Shown here one piece after another: positions 7,489 through 13,604 of a stretch of 13,604 nt of DNA. Origin of the DNA: Phycisphaerales bacterium. Lineage in GTDB: Bacteria; Planctomycetota; Phycisphaerae; Phycisphaerales; SM1A02. The notes under the pieces are model-generated. The model was not told where the DNA came from. It did not search any database and saw nothing but the letters and a program-made list of their open reading frames with translations. The DNA is taken from contig JAGQOI010000066.1 in assembly GCA_020427625.1 (NCBI GenBank), forward strand, positions 1 through 13,604. The letters are read 5' to 3'. The first letter of the stretch is position 1, and each line of letters opens with the position of its first letter. A program made the position numbers and the translations under genes.

Positions 7489-9291
7489 TCACCGCCCGCG
7501 CGGCTCACCCGCGCCGCCGGCCGACGCGGCATCGAATTCCGCCAGACGCGCACGAACCGCGGCGACCGTCACGGCAAGTTCGGTCTGCGCGAGCGGCGCG
7601 TCGATGAGTTCCTCCTCCCAATCGTCGCATGCGATCCGGGCACCGTCAGGATCGCCGGCGACGACGTCGACGCCGCACTGCACGAGCGCCATGACCGCCC
7701 GGTGTGAAGTGGACTCGATGACCTCGACGACGACGGCGTCGAGCGCCCCTGTCGTCCGCAGGCGATCGATCAGGCCGACGATGAGATCCGGACGCCCGGC
7801 CCGCCAGAGCGCGGCGATGAACGCCGGCATTCCATCGCCCACGCCGATCCCGTTCATCGCGTCGATCCGGCGTCGCAGGTGAGCGGCATACACTTCGCAG
7901 AGATCGGTGCGACGAGCGAAATGCGCCTCCCTGAGACCGATCGCGAGCCACCGCGACATCATCCAATCATCGTCCAGCGACGCCAGGTGATCGATCAGGA
8001 TCTCGAGGTTCTCGGGACGGGCGCCGCACCACATCTGGCCTGCCGGGTCGAAGTCCTCGACCTCGACCAGGACGACGAGCCGCCGCACGAGGTCCGGCGG
8101 CGCGCTGCGCAGGGCCGTGCCGAGGAGCACGGCGGGATCGGGACAGGGTCGCGACGCGAACAGTTCGGCGGCCAGGTCCGGCAACTCGGAGTCGAGCGCC
8201 GCGAAGACGAGACTCATGGTCAGCCAGCCATCAGCGTCCGACACGCCGGACAACAACTCGTGGGCCAGCTCCGTGTGGTCGCTCCAGATCGCGGACCGGA
8301 TCACGTTGTTGACAACGACCGCGTCGGAGAACGAGATGATCGCACGGACGACATCGCGCTGATCGTGCGCCGCCGCCCAGCAGGCAGAGAACCCCACGTC
8401 GCGCGCCGCCGCGCCGGCCGCGACCGCCGCCCGAACGGCGTCGAGATCGCCGAACCGCGCGGCACGTTCGACCGCGCTCTCCTCCGGTTCGAACCGGCTC
8501 CGACCGACCGCCGCGAACGCCACCAGCGCCATCGCGCCGACGAGAGCGATGCCCGCCGGCGCGCCCACTGCGGGCCGCCAGATGGGGCGGCGTGCATCGC
8601 CGGGGGTCCCGCACTCCGGACACCGAAGCGGCGTCGCCGAGCAATCGTACCCGCACCGCGCGCAGGTTCCGCGACGACGATGACGACGCGAGGCGAGCCA
8701 CCTCTCCGGCATGCGGACAAGGAGGATGAGCCCGAACCAGACCAGCGCATGCACGCCGGTATCACCCGCAAACCCCCAGGTCAGGCGCAGCGGAAGCGCG
8801 GGCGGGCTGTCGGACATGAGTCCCCTGGAGTCGAACGTGGGGTGCGGAGGCATGAGCAGGCGCAGAGAGCCCACGGTCCGGATCGGCATGCCCCCGAAGA
8901 TCCGTTCATCCGACATCAGGAACCGTTCGCTGGTCAGATCCGCCCGATACCACATCGCGTCCCATGGCCAGCCGTACGAACCCTCGAAGTACGTGTCGTG
9001 CCAGTCGCGCGGATCGTCCCGCCCCCGGCTCCACGCCGGCGGGGGATCGAAACTCGTGCGCTCGAAGTACGTCCCGTCGTCCGGATACAGCCCGCGGCGC
9101 GTCCCGGACCAGGCGCGGATCTCGATGCTCGTCCAACGACCCCAGTCCGCGGCATACTCCTCCCCATCCGGCGGCCACACCCACCTCCCCACCTCCACCC
9201 GCACGCCCGCTACAAGCCAGCACAGCGCGACCGTCGACACCGCGCCCAGCGCGAGGAAGCACACCGCCGATACCAACCAGCGTCGTCTCAC
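7489..9291 (-). CDS. Membrane zinc-ribbon/ankyrin-repeat protein, downstream tandem copy
   Basis: A 600-residue protein of unknown role. In order: membrane helix 1 (about 6-27, after the basic VRRRW); a domain of about 140 residues containing YFEGSYGWPWDAMW (101-114); helix 2 (about 169-193); a basic stretch; a zinc ribbon with Cys210, Cys213, Cys224 and Cys227 (CARCGYDCSATPLRCPECG); helix 3 (about 242-263); then ankyrin-like helix pairs from about 273 (AARFGDLDAVRAAVAAG) to the end. Charge bias puts the ribbon in the cytoplasm and, unexpectedly, the ankyrin part outside. It is a paralogue of the gene 34 bases upstream. The GTG at 9291 was chosen because the next GTG upstream (9297) is a non-start GTA in the paralogue and the basic/hydrophobic leader starts here. 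The longer frame to 9372 only reads into the paralogue's tail. Likely jobs are a protein-protein scaffold or sensor; this is inference. Confidence 0.85.
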   Translation of the reverse strand: MRRRWLVSAVCFLALGAVSTVALCWLVAGVRVEVGRWVWPPDGEEYAADWGRWTSIEIRAWSGTRRGLYPDDGTYFERTSFDPPPAWSRGRDDPRDWHDTYFEGSYGWPWDAMWYRADLTSERFLMSDERIFGGMPIRTVGSLRLLMPPHPTFDSRGLMSDSPPALPLRLTWGFAGDTGVHALVWFGLILLVRMPERWLASRRHRRRGTCARCGYDCSATPLRCPECGTPGDARRPIWRPAVGAPAGIALVGAMALVAFAAVGRSRFEPEESAVERAARFGDLDAVRAAVAAGAAARDVGFSACWAAAHDQRDVVRAIISFSDAVVVNNVIRSAIWSDHTELAHELLSGVSDADGWLTMSLVFAALDSELPDLAAELFASRPCPDPAVLLGTALRSAPPDLVRRLVVLVEVEDFDPAGQMWCGARPENLEILIDHLASLDDDWMMSRWLAIGLREAHFARRTDLCEVYAAHLRRRIDAMNGIGVGDGMPAFIAALWRAGRPDLIVGLIDRLRTTGALDAVVVEVIESTSHRAVMALVQCGVDVVAGDPDGARIACDDWEEELIDAPLAQTELAVTVAAVRARLAEFDAASAGGAGEPRGR

Positions 9292-9307
9292 GTTCACAGG
9301 ATACGAG
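7521..9307 (-). repeat. Tandem duplication, unit 1 (downstream)
   Basis: This block matches 9340-11087 as a diverged direct repeat that includes a whole gene. The left edge is a 34-base identical stretch (7521-7554 and 9340-9373, encoding the shared C-terminal RLAEFDAASAGG). The right edge ends at the shared GCTCGTATCC just upstream of the GTG start. About 9171-9307 differs from 10951-11087 at only six or so positions, while the middle is much more divergent. Confidence 0.8.
9298..9303 (-). promoter_or_regulatory. TATCCT -10-like box before the downstream ankyrin gene
   Basis: TATCCT on the minus strand is followed by 6 bases and the GTG at 9291, so +1 would fall at the start codon. The same box at the same distance precedes the upstream paralogue. 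Its sharing could reflect function or simply the duplication. If active, this copy has its own transcript although it lies only 34 bases after its twin. Confidence 0.4.
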
Positions 9308-9325
9308 CGATGGGCGAGAAAGGAC

Positions 9326-11071
9326 TCAGTCGCCGCCCGCCGACGCGGCATCGAATTCCGCCAGACGCGCACGGACCGCGGCGAGGCTCAGGACCTCGCT
9401 CAGCCACGGAGAGGGGTCGTTCGCGAGTTCGGCTTCCCATGTGTCGCACATGGCCCGTACGCCGTCGGGATCGAAGGCGACGACGTCCACGCCGCAGTGG
9501 ATGAGCGCCATGATCGTCTCGTACCGTCCGAAGTCGACGGCATGCGTGATGATGGCATCAAGCACCCCGTCCTCCCGCAGGCGGGCGATGATGCGGACGA
9601 TGAGGTCGGGCCGCCCGGACGACCACAGAGTCTCGACGATGCCCGGCGCCCGATCGCTCCAGCGGCTGCAGTCCGGACCGTCGATGAGACGCCGCATGTG
9701 CGCGGCGACCACCTCGCTGAGGTCGGCGCGACGGGCGAGTCGGGCCCACTCCAGGGCCTCCGCGAGACACGACAGCGCCAACTCGTCCTCGGCGAGCGGC
9801 ACCAGACGTTCGAGCAGGATCTCGAGGTTCTCACGGCGCGCCACGCTCCACGAAGACGCATCGAAATGGAACGTGGCGTCCGAGTCGAGCCGGGCGACCA
9901 GTCGCCGCATGAGATCCGGCGGCGCGCTGCGCAGCGCGCGACTGACGAGGTCCTCGGGCGCGAGAACGAAACGAGACTCGAACAACTCGGACGCGAGGTC
10001 CGTCTGCCCGGCGTCGAGGGCCGTGTTGATGAGGTCGACGGTCATCACGCCGTCGTCATCCGACACCTGCCGCAGGGCCTCGCGGGCCAGTTCGACGTGC
10101 CCGTTCGCGATCGCCGCAATGATCACGCCGCTGGCATACTCCGAGTCGATGGACGTCACCAGCGCACGAAAGACCTCACGCTGATCGTGAGCCGCGGCCG
10201 AGCTGGCCGCAATCGCCACGTCGAAAGAACTCGCACCCCTCGCGACGATGTCGCGCACGATGTCGATGTCGCCGAGGCGCGCCGCACGTTCGATCGGATC
10301 TTCATCCGACACGAACCGATCGCGACCGACCGCGGCGAAACCCACGAGCGCCGCCGCGCCGAGGATCACGAGCACCGCCGGCAGACCGATCGCGGGACGC
10401 CACGGCGATTGACGGGCCGCGACCTCGTACCCGCACTCCGGACATCGACGCGGCGTCGCCGAGCAGTCGTACCCGCATCGCACGCACGTCCGGCGACGGC
10501 GGCGACGCCAGGCGAGGAGCCGACCCGGCCCGCGCACCAACTGCAGAAGCCCGTACCACAGCACCGCGTGCACAACGGTATCGCCGATGAACGCCCACGT
10601 CAGATGCGTCGGAAGCGCGGACGGACGGTCGGGGTACGGGCGGCCGGCGCTCACGACCTCGACCGGCAGGCCGATGTCGACCTGTGCATCCGAGGGCATG
10701 AAGCGGATCCTCGCCTGATCCTCCCGATGCCACATGGCATCCCATGGCCAGCCGTACGCGCCCTCGAAGTACTCGTCGGCCCAGTGGCGCGGCTCGCCGC
10801 GGACCCGGCTCCACGCCGGCCACGCCTCGATGCTCGCTCGCCGATCCTCCAACTCGGTGCACACCGACAGCCACCGAAACGTCGCACACCACGATCGACC
10901 CTCCCAGCTGCACCATCGACCGATCCCCGCCCCATCCCATCGGCCCTCCGGCGGCCACACCCACGTCCCCACCTCCACCCGCACGCCCGCCGCCAGCCAG
11001 CACAGCGCGACCGTCGACACCGCGCCCAGCGCGAGGAAGCACACCGCCGAAACCAACCAGCGTCGTCTCAC
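9326..11071 (-). CDS. Membrane zinc-ribbon/ankyrin-repeat protein, upstream tandem copy
   Basis: A 581-residue paralogue of the next gene downstream with the same order: helix 1 (about 6-27, almost identical), outside domain with YFEGAYGWPWDAMW (101-114), helix 2 (about 157-179), zinc ribbon with Cys196, Cys199, Cys210 and Cys213, helix 3 (about 228-248), and ankyrin-like helical repeats from about 260 (ERAARLGDIDIVRDIVARGA). Residues 41-95 and 130-150 are unlike the other copy, and the domain before helix 2 is shorter by 14 residues or so. The C-terminus lacks the extra GEPRGR-type tail of the twin. The start GTG at 11071 is chosen by comparison with the twin. A frame to 11437 would run antisense into rluA and adds only Arg/Ser-rich sequence. 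It is divergent from rluA with an 88-base gap and is the first gene of the pair. Function is unknown; membrane scaffold or sensor is a guess. Confidence 0.85.
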   Translation of the reverse strand: MRRRWLVSAVCFLALGAVSTVALCWLAAGVRVEVGTWVWPPEGRWDGAGIGRWCSWEGRSWCATFRWLSVCTELEDRRASIEAWPAWSRVRGEPRHWADEYFEGAYGWPWDAMWHREDQARIRFMPSDAQVDIGLPVEVVSAGRPYPDRPSALPTHLTWAFIGDTVVHAVLWYGLLQLVRGPGRLLAWRRRRRRTCVRCGYDCSATPRRCPECGYEVAARQSPWRPAIGLPAVLVILGAAALVGFAAVGRDRFVSDEDPIERAARLGDIDIVRDIVARGASSFDVAIAASSAAAHDQREVFRALVTSIDSEYASGVIIAAIANGHVELAREALRQVSDDDGVMTVDLINTALDAGQTDLASELFESRFVLAPEDLVSRALRSAPPDLMRRLVARLDSDATFHFDASSWSVARRENLEILLERLVPLAEDELALSCLAEALEWARLARRADLSEVVAAHMRRLIDGPDCSRWSDRAPGIVETLWSSGRPDLIVRIIARLREDGVLDAIITHAVDFGRYETIMALIHCGVDVVAFDPDGVRAMCDTWEAELANDPSPWLSEVLSLAAVRARLAEFDAASAGGD

Positions 11072-11087
11072 GTTTACAGGATACGAG
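9340..11087 (-). repeat. Tandem duplication, unit 2 (upstream)
   Basis: Direct repeat partner of 7521-9307, carrying the upstream ankyrin gene. The short spacer between units (about 9308-9339) is not itself repeated beyond unit 2. Identity is highest at the 5' end of the gene, around the zinc ribbon (about 10434-10487 versus 8609-8662), and at the 3' edge. Confidence 0.8.
11078..11083 (-). promoter_or_regulatory. TATCCT -10-like box before the upstream ankyrin gene
   Basis: TATCCT, then GTAAAC (6 bases), then the GTG start at 11071. Identity with the other copy stops just beyond this box (shared GCTCG before it). No good -35 hexamer is seen. The spacing fits a leaderless transcript. Confidence 0.42.
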
Positions 11088-11147
11088 CCGGGCGACCGGA
11101 CGGGTCCACACGAAGCATCCCGAGTCGCCGCGAGCGCGGCCGCGCCG

Positions 11148-11153
11148 TACCCT
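11148..11153 (+). promoter_or_regulatory. rluA: TACCCT -10-like box before rluA
   Basis: TACCCT (TANNNT form) is followed by GCGGGC and then the GTG at 11160, the same 6-base spacing as the ankyrin genes and the DUF2238 gene. It matches the consensus at only the three key positions and no -35 is evident. Confidence 0.3.
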
Positions 11154-11159
11154 GCGGGC

Positions 11160-11837
11160 GTGATCGACCTCCCCCTCCTCCACCAGGGACGCACCTTCGC
11201 GGTCGTCGTCAAACCCGCCGGGCTGCGCACCGTGCCCGGGCGGGGCGACGATCGCGCCGACTCCGTCGAGACCCGACTCCGCGCCCTCGCCGCGACCGAT
11301 GCACACCTCCCCGACCTCGACGGACCCGTCATCGTCCACCGGCTCGATGCCGACACGAGCGGGCTGCTCGTCGTGGCCTTCACCCGCGACGCGCACCAAC
11401 GACTCTCGCGACAGTTCATGCACCGCAAGGTCGGCAAGACCTACATCGCCGTCCTCGACGGCACCGTTCGCGACGACGAGGGCGCGATCGACCTGCCGCT
11501 CATTGTCGACTGGCCGAACCGGCCGCGACAGATGGTCGATCACGTCGACGGGCGCGCGGCACGGACGTTGTATCGCGTCATCGAACGCACCGAGACCCCG
11601 CGCGGCCCGCTGACGCGCGTCGAGTTCCGACCCATGACCGGACGATCGCACCAACTCCGCGTCCACGCCGCGACGGCGCGCGACGACGGCGGACTCGGCT
11701 GCCCGATCCTCGGCGATCCGCTCTACGGCGATCTGTCCGCGTCGACGCGCATGCTGCTGCACGCGAACCATCTCGCGTTCTGGAGCATCGACGAGCCCGA
11801 CCAGTGGGTGAAGTTCAGCGACGATCCGCCGTTCTGA
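11160..11837 (+). CDS. rluA: RluA-type pseudouridine synthase (23S rRNA/tRNA)
   Basis: A 225-residue cytoplasmic enzyme that isomerises uridine to pseudouridine in RNA. The catalytic motif is HRLDADTSG with Asp63 as the expected nucleophile. Other landmarks match E. coli RluA closely: VVVKPAGLRTVPG, KTYIAVLDG, DLPLIVDWPNRPRQ, PMTGRSHQLRVHA, CPILGDPLYG and a final RMLLHANHLAF. The length is close to that of E. coli RluA (about 219) and there is no S4 RNA-binding domain, as expected for RluA rather than RluC/RluD. By analogy the targets are 23S rRNA (E. coli U746) and tRNA U32; target identity here is inferred. A short insert (ARDDGGLG, about 173-180) precedes GCPILGD. The GTG at 11160 was chosen because the first conserved residues follow directly. 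The longer frame from 10734 is antisense to the ankyrin gene. It converges on the propeller gene with a 16-base gap. Confidence 0.93.
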   Translation: MIDLPLLHQGRTFAVVVKPAGLRTVPGRGDDRADSVETRLRALAATDAHLPDLDGPVIVHRLDADTSGLLVVAFTRDAHQRLSRQFMHRKVGKTYIAVLDGTVRDDEGAIDLPLIVDWPNRPRQMVDHVDGRAARTLYRVIERTETPRGPLTRVEFRPMTGRSHQLRVHAATARDDGGLGCPILGDPLYGDLSASTRMLLHANHLAFWSIDEPDQWVKFSDDPPF

Positions 11838-11853
11838 CGCGCCCGGGACACGC

Positions 11854-12702
11854 TCAGTCGACGAAGACGAGATCGATCGCATCGACGGTGCGGACGACCG
11901 TCTCGTCGCCGGTCGCGAGATCGACGACGACCACCGCCGACGCGCCTTCCGCGGCCGCGCGGATGTACGCGAGCAGCGTGCCGTCGGGCGAGAACGTCGG
12001 GTGTCCGCCGACGTCGTACGTCCGAACCTGGCCGTCGGCGCGAGTTTCGACGGTGATGTGGCCGTCGGCGACGTAGGCGATGCGGGCGCCGGTGTCGTCG
12101 GTCGCGGGCGCGAGCGTGGCGCCGGTCGTCGCCGCGCGATCCTCGTGCACGGGCGTGACGCGTCCGGTCGCGAGGTCGTAGCGGGCGAGGCGTGCGCCGA
12201 GTTCATCGTCGCGTTCGAACAGGATGCCGGTGCCGTCGGCGGTCCACGCGGGTTCGTACCCTTCGGTGAGCGACCGCGGATCGCCGCCCTTCGCGTCCAT
12301 GACGTGCATCTTCGAACCGACGCCGTCGCGGGAACCGACGAAGACGAGACGATCGCCGGCGGGCGAGACGTCGGGCGCGTTGATCAGCGGCCAGCCGATG
12401 GTGAGGATGCCGAAGACGGAACCGTCGAGCGAGACCTGGTGCAGGCCGCCCTGCCCAGCGAGCACGAGGCGCTCGCGCCCCGAGTCCCAGGCGAGCGCGT
12501 CGTAGCCGGCGGTCTGCGGAATGGCGGACACGACGCCGTCGCGGAGGATCTCGACGCCGGCGGGGGTGAGGATCGCCAGTCCCGGCGCGGCCGCGCCGGT
12601 GGGCGCGACATCGACCTCGTCATCGGCACACACCATCGCTCCCGCGCCGAAGGCGAGACAGAGACCGATCCACATGCGGATGAGGCGTTCGCGTCGAGGC
12701 AT
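11854..12702 (-). CDS. Exported PD40/TolB-like beta-propeller protein
   Basis: A 282-residue protein with a signal peptide (basic MPRRERLIR, hydrophobic WIGLCLAFGAGAMV, likely cut after VCA near residue 26). After it come repeated PD40-type blades: VSPAGDRLVFVGSRDG, HVMDAKGGDPRSLTEGYEPA, WTADGTGILFERDD, YDLATGRVTPV and FSPDGTLLAYIRAA. The family usually forms a six- or seven-bladed propeller in the periplasm that binds other proteins, as in TolB. The partner here is unknown, and none of the Tol-Pal genes is nearby. It shares blade style with the N-terminal half of the tricorn-type protease but has no protease domain. ATG 12702 is used; ATG 12675 (MWIGLC) would also give a signal peptide with less basic charge. 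No ribosome-binding site is evident. It is convergent with rluA and divergent from the DUF2238 gene. Confidence 0.85.
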   Translation of the reverse strand: MPRRERLIRMWIGLCLAFGAGAMVCADDEVDVAPTGAAAPGLAILTPAGVEILRDGVVSAIPQTAGYDALAWDSGRERLVLAGQGGLHQVSLDGSVFGILTIGWPLINAPDVSPAGDRLVFVGSRDGVGSKMHVMDAKGGDPRSLTEGYEPAWTADGTGILFERDDELGARLARYDLATGRVTPVHEDRAATTGATLAPATDDTGARIAYVADGHITVETRADGQVRTYDVGGHPTFSPDGTLLAYIRAAAEGASAVVVVDLATGDETVVRTVDAIDLVFVD

Positions 12703-12752
12703 ATCGTTGACCCATCCGAGACCCGGCCCGGCGGACTGGACATCATGGGACC

Positions 12753-12765
12753 TCGACCGGGTCGA
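12753..12765. repeat. 13-base palindrome in the propeller/DUF2238 divergent gap
   Basis: TCGACC-G-GGTCGA has perfect 6-base arms about one base, 50 bases from the propeller start and 53 from the DUF2238 start. A further GACCCGG at 12720-12726 is the inverted partner of CCGGGTC at 12757-12763. The position between two divergent starts fits an operator for a dimeric regulator. No regulator gene is adjacent, so this is only a candidate. Confidence 0.45.
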
Positions 12766-12805
12766 ATCAATCGGAAAGGCGGGAATTCACTCGAAGCGAA
12801 CGTCG

Positions 12806-12811
12806 TATCAT
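12806..12811 (+). promoter_or_regulatory. TATCAT -10 box before the DUF2238 gene
   Basis: TATCAT matches TATAAT at 5 of 6 and ends exactly 6 bases before the ATG at 12818, so transcription would begin at the A of ATG. No -35 hexamer at 16-18 bases fits well. Confidence 0.45.
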
Positions 12812-12817
12812 GCCCGC

Positions 12818-13471
12818 ATGTCGAACGCACGCTGGCGACGACCGGGATTGTGGGCGGCCGTCGTGTTCACGGGCGCCTATCTGCTGGCCGCGGCGATCGC
12901 GGCGTGGGCCTCGGGCAACACCGAGTTCGTCTTCTATCTCGTCGTCATGGTCATCCTCGTCGGCATCATCGGCGTCGTGCACGCGCGGATCGACGTGCCG
13001 ACCGGGCTCGTCTGGGCCCTCGCCGCGTGGGGCGCGCTGCACATGGCCGGCGGACTCGTGCCCGTGCCCGAACACTGGCCGATCGGCGGCGACCAGGCCG
13101 TGCTCTACTCGTGGTGGCTCATCCCGCACGCGGGCATGCACGGCGCGGACTCGACCGGGTGGCTCAAGTACGACCAGATCGTGCATGCGTACGGATTCGC
13201 CGTGACGGCCTGGCTGTGCTGGGTCGGTCTTCGCGCGATGGCCGGACCGGCGCTGCGCCCGACGTTCGGCGCGATGCTCCTCATCGTCGCCGCGTCGTGC
13301 GGGTTCGGCGCGATGAACGAGATCGTCGAGTTCGTCGCGACGATGATCTCGCCCTCCACCAACGTCGGCGGCTACGAGAACACCGGCTGGGACCTCGTCT
13401 TCAACCTCGCCGGCGCCGTCATCGCCGCGATCGTGATCCGGCTGGGTTCGCGGCCCGCATCGAACGCGTGA
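12818..13471 (+). CDS. DUF2238/YjdF-type inner-membrane protein
   Basis: A 217-residue membrane protein with about six hydrophobic helices. Helix 1 is about 11-32, helix 2 about 36-54, and others lie near 62-82, 118-140, 149-175 and 192-210. Conserved-looking motifs match the DUF2238 family (E. coli YjdF): WGALHMAGG (71-79), KYDQIVHAYGF (117-127), GAMNEIVEF (164-172) and GGYENTGWDLVFNLAGA (184-200). These hold His, Asp, Glu and Asn residues (for example His75, Asp119, His123, Glu168, Glu171, Asn188, Asp192, Asn196) at or inside membrane segments. That is unusual for a plain transporter fragment and could form an active or metal site. No function is established for the family to my knowledge. 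The ATG at 12818 is chosen by the basic MSNARWRRP leader before helix 1. It ends one base before the stop of a convergent gene. Confidence 0.92.
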   Translation: MSNARWRRPGLWAAVVFTGAYLLAAAIAAWASGNTEFVFYLVVMVILVGIIGVVHARIDVPTGLVWALAAWGALHMAGGLVPVPEHWPIGGDQAVLYSWWLIPHAGMHGADSTGWLKYDQIVHAYGFAVTAWLCWVGLRAMAGPALRPTFGAMLLIVAASCGFGAMNEIVEFVATMISPSTNVGGYENTGWDLVFNLAGAVIAAIVIRLGSRPASNA

Positions 13472-13604
13472 TCATTCGCCGTTGATCGCCCGCACCGCAT
13501 CGGCGAACGGGCTCCCGTCCAGTTTCGCCCGCACGGCCGCGATGAACGTCGGCGCATCCTCGAATTCCGTGCCGTCCACCCACGCATCCGCGATGAGCGA
13601 CCAG
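13472..13604 (-). CDS. C-terminal fragment of a minus-strand gene, product unknown
   Basis: Reading the minus strand from the window edge gives 43 residues beginning WSLIADAWVDG and ending AVRAINGE before TGA (13474-13472). The frame has the GC-rich third positions of its neighbours and a mixed, protein-like composition (acidic, amphipathic, probably helical), unlike the Arg/Ser-rich overlapping frame. The start lies outside the window, so no family can be named. Its stop directly abuts the DUF2238 stop, leaving no room for a terminator between the convergent genes. Confidence 0.6.
   Translation of the reverse strand, partial: WSLIADAWVDGTEFEDAPTFIAAVRAKLDGSPFADAVRAINGE

Noticed and set aside
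9292..9372. Longer start (ATG 9372, or GTG 9297) for the downstream ankyrin gene
   Set aside because: The ATG frame reads through the end of the twin gene. The GTG at 9297 is GTA in the twin, so the shared GTG at 9291 is preferred.
11072..11437. Longer start for the upstream ankyrin gene
   Set aside because: The extension is Arg/Ser-rich, antisense to rluA and absent from the paralogue.
8711..12076. Plus-strand open frame of 1121 codons across the ankyrin pair, rluA and the propeller gene
   Set aside because: Composition is Arg/Pro/His-rich and it overlaps four better genes; the true rluA lies in a different frame.
13372..13587. 71-codon minus-strand frame at the right edge
   Set aside because: It runs antisense into the DUF2238 gene and is Arg/Ser-rich; the neighbouring frame ending at 13472 is more protein-like.
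1..13604. tRNA, rRNA, CRISPR, insertion sequences, defence or phage genes
   Set aside because: I looked for tRNA-like arms, regularly spaced repeats, transposase motifs and defence-type enzymes and saw none; small RNAs cannot be excluded by eye.

Overview
The window is GC-rich bacterial DNA, roughly two thirds G+C by eye, with ten complete protein genes and the tail of an eleventh packed almost without gaps. No RNA gene, CRISPR array, insertion sequence or phage gene was found, and no stretch over 300 bases lacks a gene. The most likely source is a planctomycete-type bacterium, perhaps class Phycisphaerae. This is inferred from three things: the CxxCGYDCSATPxRCPECG zinc ribbon, a motif style common in planctomycete membrane proteins; a eukaryote/archaeal-type prolyl-tRNA synthetase; and tricorn-type and PD40 propeller proteins. 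It has not been tested against a database.

Left part (8-5827, minus strand): an apparent operon read right to left. It encodes a small lipoprotein, a UbiA-type polyprenyltransferase (4-base ATGA overlap with the lipoprotein gene), an AsmA-like membrane-anchored protein (21-base gap) and a large exported tricorn-type S41 protease (109-base gap with a possible promoter of its own). The common theme is the cell envelope: quinone prenylation, a membrane-anchored periplasmic protein, and periplasmic proteolysis. A divergent promoter region at 5828-5961 separates this block from proS.

Centre (5962-11071): proS on the plus strand ends three bases from a convergent pair of tandemly duplicated minus-strand genes. 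Both encode the same unusual layout: a membrane helix, an outside domain, a second helix, a zinc ribbon, a third helix and a long ankyrin-like helical region. The duplicates are nearly identical over their first ~130 bases and much more divergent elsewhere. This pair is the least explained content of the window.

Right part (11160-13604): rluA (plus, divergent from the ankyrin pair), an exported beta-propeller protein (minus, convergent with rluA), a DUF2238/YjdF-type multi-helix membrane protein (plus, divergent from the propeller gene), and the last 43 codons of a minus-strand gene whose stop abuts the DUF2238 stop.

Translation signals are a second point of interest. Only three starts have a purine-rich Shine-Dalgarno-like match, and one of those is too far away. 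Several starts that lead transcription units instead have a TANNNT box exactly 6 (once 7) bases upstream, the arrangement expected of leaderless mRNAs. No defence, secretion or biosynthetic system is complete here. Most genes are ordinary housekeeping or envelope genes.
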